Origin: ZC4RG30 sp040508085
GTDB lineage: Bacteria; Pseudomonadota; Gammaproteobacteria; Steroidobacterales; Steroidobacteraceae
Direction of reading: 5' to 3'
Length of the DNA: 5,603 nucleotides
Assembly: GCA_040508085.1 (NCBI GenBank)
Contig: JBEVNO010000050.1
Coordinates: 1-5,603 of the forward strand
Shown here piece after piece: positions 1-5,517 of this stretch. A program made the translations under genes and the position numbers. Below the pieces are notes generated by a model. It was not told where the DNA came from and ran no database searches. It saw nothing but the letters and a program-made list of their open reading frames with translations. Position 1 is the stretch's first letter; each line of letters starts with the position of its first letter.

Positions 1-86
1 TTGACCACGTTCTGCCACTGCGAGCTGGCCGATTCGATGAACTGGCCATCGATCAACATGCGGATACGGGGCGCTGCAACAGTCAT
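1..86 (-). CDS. mmsA: Methylmalonate-semialdehyde dehydrogenase (CoA-acylating), N-terminal fragment
   Basis: Only the first 28 codons are inside the window; the gene runs off the left edge. The reading frame begins MTVAAPRIRMLIDGQF and continues IESASSQWQNVV. The 'LIDGQFIES' segment is the usual opening of MmsA-type aldehyde dehydrogenases, where a short beta strand precedes 'NPAT'. Enzymes of this family oxidise (methyl)malonate semialdehyde with NAD+ and CoA to propionyl-CoA or acetyl-CoA, at the end of valine (and in some bacteria myo-inositol) catabolism, in the cytoplasm. The ATG is preceded by a weak GGGA six bases upstream. The gene is divergent from an ScfR-type regulator whose first possible start is 66 bp away, an arrangement that supports the propionyl-CoA assignment. 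The catalytic Cys and the NAD-binding motifs are outside the window, so another aldehyde dehydrogenase subfamily cannot be excluded from 28 residues. Confidence 0.72.
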   Translation of the reverse strand, partial: MTVAAPRIRMLIDGQFIESASSQWQNVV

Positions 87-117
87 GGACAATCCCGGCG
101 GGTCGAAAGTTGTTGGC

Positions 118-123
118 ATTATT
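118..123 (-). promoter_or_regulatory. Possible -10 element of the mmsA promoter
   Basis: On the minus strand this reads AATAAT, five of six matches to TATAAT, and sits 31 bp upstream of the mmsA ATG. It overlaps the minus-strand TGTGAATA box, so a protein bound there would cover it. No convincing -35 hexamer lies 16-18 bp upstream, so the element is tentative. Confidence 0.3.
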
Positions 124-204
124 CACAGTGCCACCCTCGATTTCCGGGCTGCATGCGCTTAATCTGGCCAATGCCCGCTACGATTTTTGTGAATCCTGTG
201 AATA
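120..204. promoter_or_regulatory. Candidate ScfR operator: three TGTGAAT boxes between and at the start of divergent genes
   Basis: The heptamer TGTGAAT occurs on the plus strand at 188-194 and 197-203 (a tandem pair with 9-bp period), and on the minus strand at 121-127. The 9-mer CTGTGAATA is shared exactly between 196-204 (plus) and 120-128 (minus), making a widely spaced inverted repeat. Regulators of the neighbouring gene's family are known to bind paired T-rich/A-rich half-sites (TTTGCAAA-like in RamB and PccR). TTTGTGAA at 186-193 is a recognisable variant of that. Binding by the adjacent regulator is inferred. If the regulator starts at 153, the tandem pair lies inside its coding sequence; if it starts at the GTG at 198, the pair lies at the start codon. 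Confidence 0.45.
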
Positions 205-1568
205 GCCAGCCCGTCCAACGCCAGATCGGCCTGCGCCTGCTCAAGCTGCGCGAGCAGCGCGGCTACAGCCAGCTGGCGCTGGCCAGGGCATTGGGTCTAT
301 CGGCCAGCTACCTGAACCAGATCGAGCGCAACAAGCGGCCACTGACCCCGGCGGTACAGGGCAAGCTGCGCGAGGTCCTGGGCGATGTCAGCGCGCTGTT
401 CGAGGTCGATGACCCCGGCGCGCTGCAGGAATCGCTGGGCGAGACCCTGCGCGACCTGGGCCTGGCCGATGTGAGCAGCACTGAGCTGCGCGCGATGGCC
501 GGCAACCTGCCGCAGATCAGCCGCGCCCTGCTCGACCTGCACCGCCGCCACCTGATGCTGCGCGAGCACGCCGCGGCGCTGGAGTTCCAGCTGGGCGATG
601 TGCACGCCGGGCAGGCGCTGCCGGCGGGCGACCAGGTCCGCGATTTCTTCAACCGCATGCACAACCACATCCCGGAACTGGACGACCTGGCCGAACAGCT
701 GTTCGGCGAATGGGGGCTGGTGGCCGGGCACGTGGCGCCGCGCCTGCGCCAGCTGCTGGCCGACCGCCATGGCGTGCTGGTGGAGGTGGGGCCGCTGCAG
801 GCCGGGCGCGAAAAGCGTGTCTACGACGGCGGCAGCCGCACCCTGTGGCTGCCCGATTACCTCGAACCGGGCCAGCAGGCGTTCCAGATGGCGGCCGAGC
901 TGGCCCTGCTCGGCTATGCGGCGCAGATCGATGCGGTGATCGCCCGTGCGGCCTTCGGCGAAGCGGAGCAGATCGCGCAGGCGCGGATCGGCATGTCCAA
1001 CTACTTTGCCGGGGCGCTGGTGATGCCGTATGCGCAGTTCCTGCGCGCCGCCGAGCACAGTGCCTACGACATCGATGCGCTGGCCCATCGCTTCGGCGTG
1101 GGCTTCGAAGCGGTCTGCCATCGCTTGAGCACGCTGGCGCGGCGCAGTGCGCCCGGCCTGCCGTTCTTCTTCATCCGCGTGGACCGTGCCGGCAATGTCT
1201 CCAAGCGGCATTCGGCGACCGATTTCCACTTCTCGCAGGTGGGCGGCTCGTGCCCGCTGTGGATCGTATACGAGGCCTTCAACCAGCCGGGGCGCGTGCT
1301 GACCCAGACCGCGCGCATGCCCGACGGGCGCCGCCACTTCTGGCTGGCGCGGCAGGTGAGCAGCGGCCCGATCGGGCATGGGCAACCCCGCAAGACCTTC
1401 GCGGTGGCACTGGGCTGCGATCTGCAGCACGCCGAGCGGTTGATCTACACGCGTGGGCTGGATATCCAGAGCCCGGGCAACTCGGTCTCGATCGGCCCGG
1501 GCTGCCGGGTCTGCCCGCGCGAGGACTGCATGCAGCGCGCGTTCCCGCAGCTGCCGGGGCGCGGCTGA
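153..1568 (+). CDS. XRE-family short-chain fatty acyl-CoA regulator (ScfR type)
   Basis: DNA-binding transcriptional regulator of about 470 residues, the usual ScfR length. Residues ~22-78 are an XRE helix-turn-helix, with the characteristic 'LSASYLNQIERNKRPLT' recognition region. A central IrrE/M78-like region (~150-340) follows. It has 'AAELALLGY' (E249) where a peptidase would carry HExxH, so it is presumably a sensor and not a protease. The C-terminal domain of unknown function (DUF2083-like, ~350-471) ends in C451-x2-C454-x4-C459 followed by QRAFP. C367 lies at the start of this domain. Family members such as RamB, PrpR of mycobacteria and PccR control acetate, propionate or methylcitrate metabolism and respond to acyl-CoA status. 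Divergence from mmsA suggests it controls that gene and itself. The start is uncertain: ATG 153, ATG 171, GTG 189 and GTG 198 are all in frame and none has a good Shine-Dalgarno. GTG 198 would leave the family-typical short leader (MNSQPVQRQIG) before the HTH. Family assignment is secure; the regulon is inferred. Confidence 0.88.
   Translation: MRLIWPMPATIFVNPVNSQPVQRQIGLRLLKLREQRGYSQLALARALGLSASYLNQIERNKRPLTPAVQGKLREVLGDVSALFEVDDPGALQESLGETLRDLGLADVSSTELRAMAGNLPQISRALLDLHRRHLMLREHAAALEFQLGDVHAGQALPAGDQVRDFFNRMHNHIPELDDLAEQLFGEWGLVAGHVAPRLRQLLADRHGVLVEVGPLQAGREKRVYDGGSRTLWLPDYLEPGQQAFQMAAELALLGYAAQIDAVIARAAFGEAEQIAQARIGMSNYFAGALVMPYAQFLRAAEHSAYDIDALAHRFGVGFEAVCHRLSTLARRSAPGLPFFFIRVDRAGNVSKRHSATDFHFSQVGGSCPLWIVYEAFNQPGRVLTQTARMPDGRRHFWLARQVSSGPIGHGQPRKTFAVALGCDLQHAERLIYTRGLDIQSPGNSVSIGPGCRVCPREDCMQRAFPQLPGRG
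179..184 (+). promoter_or_regulatory. Possible -10 hexamer supporting a short-leader or leaderless start of the regulator
   Basis: TACGAT matches TATAAT at four of six positions and lies 14 bp before the GTG at 198. Transcription from here would begin around 191, giving a nearly leaderless message starting at GTG 198, and would place the TGTGAAT pair over the start of transcription. No good -35 is visible, so this is weak evidence offered only because it bears on the start choice. Confidence 0.2.
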
Positions 1569-1884
1569 GCTACCGGAATCGGTGCCTTCGCTTCCTTGAA
1601 CCGCTATCTGGGACGCCGCTTTGGAACGCGGACGAGGGGACGGCCTCCAGCCATTTCACCCAGATCCTGACGGCTCCATGAGCAGCTTCGTCCACTAACC
1701 AGCGCTTCAATGCAAAAAGGACCCTGAGCACACGAGAAAGCGCCTTAGCCAATCCCTTTTTTACCCGACTTTTCATCACAATATGACCGCAGCCTATTGT
1801 GCTAGCAAATCCATATGCATTACCCTCAAACGCTAGAGCATTTCGCCTTTAATGGCTAGAAAACCAAGGAAAAGGAACTTCCGT
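1569..1884. other. Composition-transition intergenic region upstream of the kinase gene
   Basis: About 316 bp without a gene I can support. The first ~110 bp still look like host DNA and contain three GGACG words close together at 1610-1645. From about 1700 the sequence turns A+T-rich (for example a T6 run near 1757-1762), so the left edge of the low-GC block falls here. TATTGT at 1795-1800 is a possible -10 for the kinase gene, but no matching -35 is evident. No terminator with a U-tract, no tRNA and no clear terminal inverted repeats were found. A 69-codon minus-strand reading frame spans 1570-1779 and lacks a ribosome binding site. Confidence 0.5.
1871..1877 (+). promoter_or_regulatory. 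Ribosome binding site deciding the kinase start
   Basis: AAAGGAA ends 7 bases before the ATG at 1885, and the GGA core is 8 bases away, a normal spacing. The alternative ATG at 1852 is preceded by a pyrimidine-rich stretch with no purine motif. This favours the shorter protein, which begins MYSVGDVIDSRF directly at the first strand of the kinase fold. Confidence 0.6.
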
Positions 1885-3228
1885 ATGTACAGTGTCGGCG
1901 ATGTAATTGACTCGCGATTTGTGGTTACAGGAATCTGCAGCGAGTCCGGCGGCATGGGGGCAGTCTTGTACGTTGAAGCACGGCCGCCGTATCCATTCCA
2001 AGTAGTCTTGAAGTACTGCCGAGAGACGTCTGGCGAGCAAGTGCAGCGCTTTCGTCGAGAGACGAGACTACTAGCATCGTACGCTGGAAACGGGAAAATA
2101 GTTAATGTTGTTCATAGCAACTCCGACCATGACCCGCCATATGTGGTGATGCAATACTATCCTGGAGGCGACCTCGGAAAAGCCGCATCGCTTATTCGCA
2201 GTTCAGACCAAAACTTGGAAAATGCAATATTGCAAATGATTGATGGACTCGCTGAGTTGCATGCGCGGGGGCATTTTCATCGCGATATCAAGCCGCAAAA
2301 TTTCCTTATAGATGGCCAGAACATTTTGGTTTCAGACTTCGGACTCACTACCGAGGTCGGCTCTGAAACGGCGTTTACTCGCAGCTCAGTTTGGTGGGGT
2401 ACATACGGATACATCCCACCAGAATTCCTAGATGGCGGCTTTAAGAACGCGGACGCTGCGGGCGACATCTTCATGCTTGGTAAGACAATTTTCGCAATTT
2501 CAACAGGAAAAGACCCGCTTTATCTTGTTGCCGGCGGCCTCCACGCCCCTCTATATCACGTAATTGAGCGATGCTGCAGCTTTAACAAAGGTCAGCGCTA
2601 TCAAAGTCTCGCCCACTTACGACAAGCTGTCGTGGCGGCGTTTGACGTGATTTTAGGTCGCGGGGGCGGCGTAGGGATGGTAAAACAGATTCTCAGCTCC
2701 ATCGAGGACCGTTTGCGCCAAGAGCAGCGTTATGACCCTCAGCAAGTCGGTCAGTTCGCGGAGCAACTGGCACTTCTGAACCCTGCCGATAAGACACGCG
2801 TTTGCTTGGAGCTGCCGCAACAGATTTTTTCGGTATTTTCGCAAGCTGAGGTTAAGCAGCATGTCGACGAATTTCTGGCAGTTTACTCCGAAATGGTCGA
2901 AGAACAGTCCTACGGCTGGAGCTACGCAGAAAAAATTGCATCCAATATGAAAGTTATATTTAAGAGTGCAGATGCCGATCCACATACAAAGGGGATGGCG
3001 CTTGATATTGCCATTCGCGCGTCTATATATATGAACAGATATGCAGCCATGGATGTGTGCACTGATCTTATTCGCGAAGTAACTCAGGAACCTTTGGGAT
3101 CTATCGTGGCCTCAGTAATTGCACGACACAGCGGTTCGTTTGTAGATAATATCGAAGTTGTCACCTGTAAAAATCAGGCAGTCGTAGGCGCAATCATGGC
3201 GAACAAGGCGATCGCCAGTACGCTCTAA
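1885..3228 (+). CDS. Hanks-type Ser/Thr protein kinase with an unrecognised C-terminal helical region
   Basis: Cytoplasmic protein kinase of 447 residues; no membrane segment or PASTA repeats are visible. Numbered from the ATG at 1885, the glycine loop is GGMG (22-25), the ATP-anchoring lysine is K43 in 'VVLKYC', the helix-C glutamate is E59, the catalytic loop is HRDIKPQN (132-139), the Mg-binding motif is DFG (151-153), the P+1 region is 'GTYGYIPPE' (172-180), and D194 and R238 fit subdomains IX and XI. All catalytic residues are present and it is an RD kinase, so it should be active. Residues ~258-447 look alpha-helical, with no motif I recognise. The start at 1885 is preferred because AAAGGAA lies 8-9 bp upstream. 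The ATG at 1852 would add 11 basic residues but has no Shine-Dalgarno. GC is far below that of both neighbours and many codons are rare in high-GC hosts (ATA, CTA, AGA), consistent with transfer. No cognate phosphatase or substrate gene is adjacent. Function beyond kinase activity is unknown. Confidence 0.9.
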   Translation: MYSVGDVIDSRFVVTGICSESGGMGAVLYVEARPPYPFQVVLKYCRETSGEQVQRFRRETRLLASYAGNGKIVNVVHSNSDHDPPYVVMQYYPGGDLGKAASLIRSSDQNLENAILQMIDGLAELHARGHFHRDIKPQNFLIDGQNILVSDFGLTTEVGSETAFTRSSVWWGTYGYIPPEFLDGGFKNADAAGDIFMLGKTIFAISTGKDPLYLVAGGLHAPLYHVIERCCSFNKGQRYQSLAHLRQAVVAAFDVILGRGGGVGMVKQILSSIEDRLRQEQRYDPQQVGQFAEQLALLNPADKTRVCLELPQQIFSVFSQAEVKQHVDEFLAVYSEMVEEQSYGWSYAEKIASNMKVIFKSADADPHTKGMALDIAIRASIYMNRYAAMDVCTDLIREVTQEPLGSIVASVIARHSGSFVDNIEVVTCKNQAVVGAIMANKAIASTL

Positions 3229-3458
3229 ATCCAGTCAACGGAAGTCGTTCAATTCGATTGCGAGATTCGTTCACAGGCCGCTCTTATGTTTTAACGAGCT
3301 CGATTGAAAAGAGGATCGCACCATCAATTTTTCACTAATATAATTTGGCTGCGCTTGGGTTCCATTTCACTGGAGCTTAATCTCTAATACGAGCTAAATC
3401 TCACGCATCATGACACTCTGCCCGAGGCACGTGAACGTATAACCAATCCGTCTGTGGC
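3229..3458. other. A+T-rich convergent intergenic region
   Basis: This 230-bp stretch separates the ends of two convergent genes. It has about 40% GC in the line sampled, well below the patatin gene that follows. The composition changes abruptly close to the patatin stop codon at 3459, which suggests the right edge of the acquired segment. No hairpin with a U-tract was found for either gene, so transcription termination here is either Rho-dependent or not visible to me. No ORF with a ribosome binding site was found. Confidence 0.5.
3373..3402. repeat. Imperfect 12-bp direct repeat
   Basis: GAGCTTAATCTC (3373-3384) and GAGCTAAATCTC (3391-3402) agree at 11 of 12 positions with an 18-bp period. 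A related word, TACGCTCTAAATC at 3219-3231 across the kinase stop codon, matches TACGAGCTAAATC at 3388-3400 in 11 of 13 positions. The repeats lie near the right edge of the low-GC block. They may be binding sites, remnants of a junction, or chance in A+T-rich DNA. Confidence 0.35.
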
Positions 3459-5351
3459 CTAATAAATCGGCGTCACCTTCATCTGCGGCAGCGGCCGCGG
3501 TGCGCCATCGGTGAGGTCCGGGCCGAGGTCTTCCCAGCGTTGCCCCTGTTCGACCATGTCCGCCCACAGCTGCTGGGATTCCCGGCGCTTGTCTTCCGAC
3601 CCCAGGCGGTACGACGGCGGCGGCGGCTCACCGCGGGCCACGCTGGCATAGGCGGCTTCGTACGCGGCCACATGCTGCGCAGGATCGGCGGTGCGCGCCA
3701 CATCCAGCGTATAGCGCTGGTAGGCCGAGGCGAGATTGCGCCAGCGGATCCAGTAATGGTTGTGGAAGGAGAAATCGCAGAAGCGCTCGCCCGCCACGCT
3801 GCCCTTGGCGGCGATGCGGCTGAGCACGACCTGCGGCATGTCCAGGTTCATGCCGCCTTCGTCGCCCTGCAGCGCGACGTGCACGATGCGATCCCGGTAG
3901 CCCGGGGCCCGCGCCTGCAGCACATCGCGCCAGTTCTGCATCGTGGAGACGATCGCGAACAGGAAACCGGACATCTCCGCCGCCGCCAGCGGCCGGGCGA
4001 TGGCGTGGTAGCTGCGCTGCCAGCCCTGGCGGTTCTCGGTGGGCAGGTACACCGGCGGCGCCGGCACAGGTGCCGTGCCGCCTTCGCCGGATGCGTGCAG
4101 CGGCTCCGCCGCGCCCGGGTAGACCAGGTTGATGCCGAAGGTCGGCCAGCGTGGCAGCGCGGCATCGAACAGATGGATCGGAAAGTTGCTGCTGATGCCC
4201 CCATCGGAGAACCAGCACACGCGGAAGGCGGTGATCACCGCGCTGCCGGTCTGGCCGCCCTGGGTGAGTCCTTCCATGCTGTCGGCCACGTTGCTGTTGT
4301 CGCGGCGCTCGCCCGGTTGCGGCGCCTGCGGCTCACCGCGGCGTTCGCGGCGCGCCGGTTCGTGCAGCGGCACCGCACTGATCAGCAGCGGGACGCTCAG
4401 GCTCATGCGGGTGGCGACCAGCACCGGCATGTCCTCGCCATCCACGAGGCGGTAGTAGGCCTGCCCGTCCACGTGTTCCGGTGCGCCGGCGCGGGCCACC
4501 AGCCACGCCACCACGCTGGCCGGGAACAACTGGTCGAACTGGTCGCGGCGGAACCAGAAATGCGCGGCACTGAACGGCAGGGTGCGCGGCTCGGTGTGGG
4601 ATACACAGGTGGTGATCATCTGCAGCGTGATCGCCTGGTCGCCGGCCGGTTCGCCGGGATAGCGCGGCGCGCGGTGCAGATCGCCGAAGGTCAGCGGCTG
4701 TTCCGGCGGCAGGCCGGCCAGCGCCTGCAGCTGGTCATGCAGCCAATCGGTCAGCGCCGGGTGCGCGGCCTCGGGTTGGGTGCTGCCATTGCACAGGCCC
4801 AGCAGGTTGCGCCTCGCCACCCGTGCCACCCGCAGTGCCGAGGCCAGCACGCCGGCACCGTAGGCGCACAGCAGCGACGGCAGCAGGGTCGCCCAGATGC
4901 CGGCCGGTCCGCCGGCCAGCCAGCCGATCCCCAACAGGCCGGCCAGCGCGACCAGCACCTCCAGCGGTGCGATGGCGAACACCGCCGCCAGCAGGCAGAT
5001 CACCTTGCGCGGCAGCCCGGCCTTGCCGGCCAGCACCACCAGCAGCCGGTACGCCATGCGTGCCCCGTGCGCGGGCTGGAACAGGCTGTGGATGAAGCCC
5101 TGCCGCGACAGCTGCGCCGAAACCGAGGCAAGCCCCGGGAAACCCACCGCATCGGCCACCCGCTGCCCGGCCTGCCGACGCCGGTCCCCCAGCGCGGCCG
5201 CCGCCGCCACGGCCGCGGCAATGGCGCCGGCCGAGGTGCCACCGATGCTCTTGAAGCGGTACTGGCGGGCCAGCGACAGCACCGCGTTGGGATACACGAT
5301 GCCGCTGGTGATACCGCCCTTCATGACCAGATCGCAGTACTTGTCCGCCAC
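3459..5351 (-). CDS. Large patatin-like phospholipase with central hydrophobic hairpin
   Basis: Predicted lipid acyl hydrolase of 630 residues using a Ser-Asp dyad. Numbered from the GTG start: the oxyanion motif is 'MKGGITSGIVYP' (K11-G13), the nucleophile elbow is GGTSAGA with S40, and the catalytic aspartate is D383 in 'DGGISSNFP'. Dyad and oxyanion loop are intact, so activity is expected. Canonical patatin domains are about 200-300 residues. Here some 340 residues separate Ser from Asp, including a hydrophobic stretch ~116-175 that could form two membrane helices ending in an arginine-rich segment (R174-R181), so the protein may be anchored in the inner membrane. No signal peptide is seen. 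The GTG at 5351 is chosen because GAGGG precedes it by 7 bases and the protein then starts directly at the patatin strand. An ATG at 5405 would add 18 unlikely residues. Composition matches the host. It converges on the kinase gene and follows another minus-strand gene after 166 bp. The substrate is unknown. Confidence 0.88.
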   Translation of the reverse strand: MADKYCDLVMKGGITSGIVYPNAVLSLARQYRFKSIGGTSAGAIAAAVAAAAALGDRRRQAGQRVADAVGFPGLASVSAQLSRQGFIHSLFQPAHGARMAYRLLVVLAGKAGLPRKVICLLAAVFAIAPLEVLVALAGLLGIGWLAGGPAGIWATLLPSLLCAYGAGVLASALRVARVARRNLLGLCNGSTQPEAAHPALTDWLHDQLQALAGLPPEQPLTFGDLHRAPRYPGEPAGDQAITLQMITTCVSHTEPRTLPFSAAHFWFRRDQFDQLFPASVVAWLVARAGAPEHVDGQAYYRLVDGEDMPVLVATRMSLSVPLLISAVPLHEPARRERRGEPQAPQPGERRDNSNVADSMEGLTQGGQTGSAVITAFRVCWFSDGGISSNFPIHLFDAALPRWPTFGINLVYPGAAEPLHASGEGGTAPVPAPPVYLPTENRQGWQRSYHAIARPLAAAEMSGFLFAIVSTMQNWRDVLQARAPGYRDRIVHVALQGDEGGMNLDMPQVVLSRIAAKGSVAGERFCDFSFHNHYWIRWRNLASAYQRYTLDVARTADPAQHVAAYEAAYASVARGEPPPPSYRLGSEDKRRESQQLWADMVEQGQRWEDLGPDLTDGAPRPLPQMKVTPIY

Positions 5352-5358
5352 GTCATCG

Positions 5359-5363
5359 CCCTC
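5359..5363 (-). promoter_or_regulatory. Ribosome binding site deciding the GTG start of the patatin gene
   Basis: GAGGG on the minus strand, 7 bases upstream of the GTG at 5349-5351. An ATG that overlaps this region (minus strand, in GATGAC) is out of frame, and the in-frame ATG at 5405 lacks a comparable purine motif. The protein starting here (M/V-ADKYCDLVMKGG) begins immediately at the conserved first strand. Confidence 0.7.
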
Positions 5364-5432
5364 TGTCCGCGCCTGCGTGCACGGCCGATCCGCGCACGCC
5401 CCCACCCCTGCACGGCTTGGCGCCGGTCGCCC

Positions 5433-5458
5433 GGGGGAGGCCGGGCATGGGGGATGGG
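5433..5458 (+). other. Four-G-run tract with quadruplex potential upstream of the patatin gene
   Basis: The plus strand has G runs at 5433-5437 (5), 5443-5445 (3), 5449-5453 (5) and 5456-5458 (3), with loops of 5, 3 and 2 bases, fitting the G3+N1-7 pattern. It lies about 80-110 bp upstream of the patatin start, on the template strand for that gene, so the transcript would be C-rich here. In a 70% GC genome such tracts occur by chance, so function is unproven. Confidence 0.35.
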
Positions 5459-5476
5459 CAGGCCGACAGTATCGCC

Positions 5477-5506
5477 CGGTGGCTTCTCAGGGCCTGAGAA
5501 CCGCCG
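5477..5506. terminator. Inverted repeat just after the right-edge gene; possible terminator without U-tract
   Basis: The core TTCTCAG (5484-5490), loop GGC, CTGAGAA (5494-5500) is a perfect 7-bp stem. With one bulged base (5483) it extends outward through GG/CC (5481-5482 with 5501-5502) and CGG/CCG (5477-5479 with 5504-5506). The pair at 5480/5503 is G-U in plus-strand RNA but an A-C mismatch in minus-strand RNA. The hairpin starts 12 bases past the stop codon of the minus-strand gene at 5518, where a terminator would be expected. No run of U follows in either direction, so a protein-binding palindrome or an RNA-stabilising stem is an alternative. Confidence 0.45.
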
Positions 5507-5517
5507 CGCAGAACCGG

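Noticed and set aside
780..1100. Active M78 (IrrE/ImmA-like) metalloprotease in the regulator
   Set aside because: The expected HExxH is replaced by a segment reading AAELALLGY, without the two histidines, so proteolysis is not supported.
297..1430. 377-codon minus-strand reading frame opposite the regulator gene
   Set aside because: It is the antisense shadow of a G/C-ending codon gene. The translation is low-complexity (rich in R, H, Q, A and G), with no domain, and the plus-strand frame has a clear HTH and family C-terminus.
1610..1645. Possible transcription terminator after the regulator gene (CCGC...GCGG near 1616-1631)
   Set aside because: The stem is only 4 bp with an 8-base loop and no following T-run, which is too weak to call.
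710..1681. 323-codon plus-strand frame overlapping the regulator
   Set aside because: The translation is dominated by A, R, G and P, as expected from a shifted frame of high-GC coding DNA, and no motif is visible.
1570..1779. 69-codon minus-strand frame in the intergenic region (starting MMKSRVKKGLAKALSR)
   Set aside because: It has no ribosome binding site, it crosses the composition boundary, and its C-terminal half reads as arbitrary sequence. It could be a small basic protein, but nothing supports it beyond an open frame.
1849..2040. 63-codon minus-strand frame over the start of the kinase gene
   Set aside because: It is antisense to the glycine-loop coding region, has no recognisable product, and is consistent with chance.
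3628..4218. 196-codon minus-strand frame within the patatin gene
   Set aside because: It is an alternate frame of the patatin coding sequence, with Arg/Ala/Gly-rich translation. The patatin frame contains the catalytic DGG and is clearly the real one.
1885..5351. Kinase plus patatin as a two-gene defence system (patatins serve as CBASS effectors)
   Set aside because: The genes are convergent, separated by 230 bp, and differ sharply in base composition. No cyclic-nucleotide synthase is present, and the patatin looks like resident host DNA.
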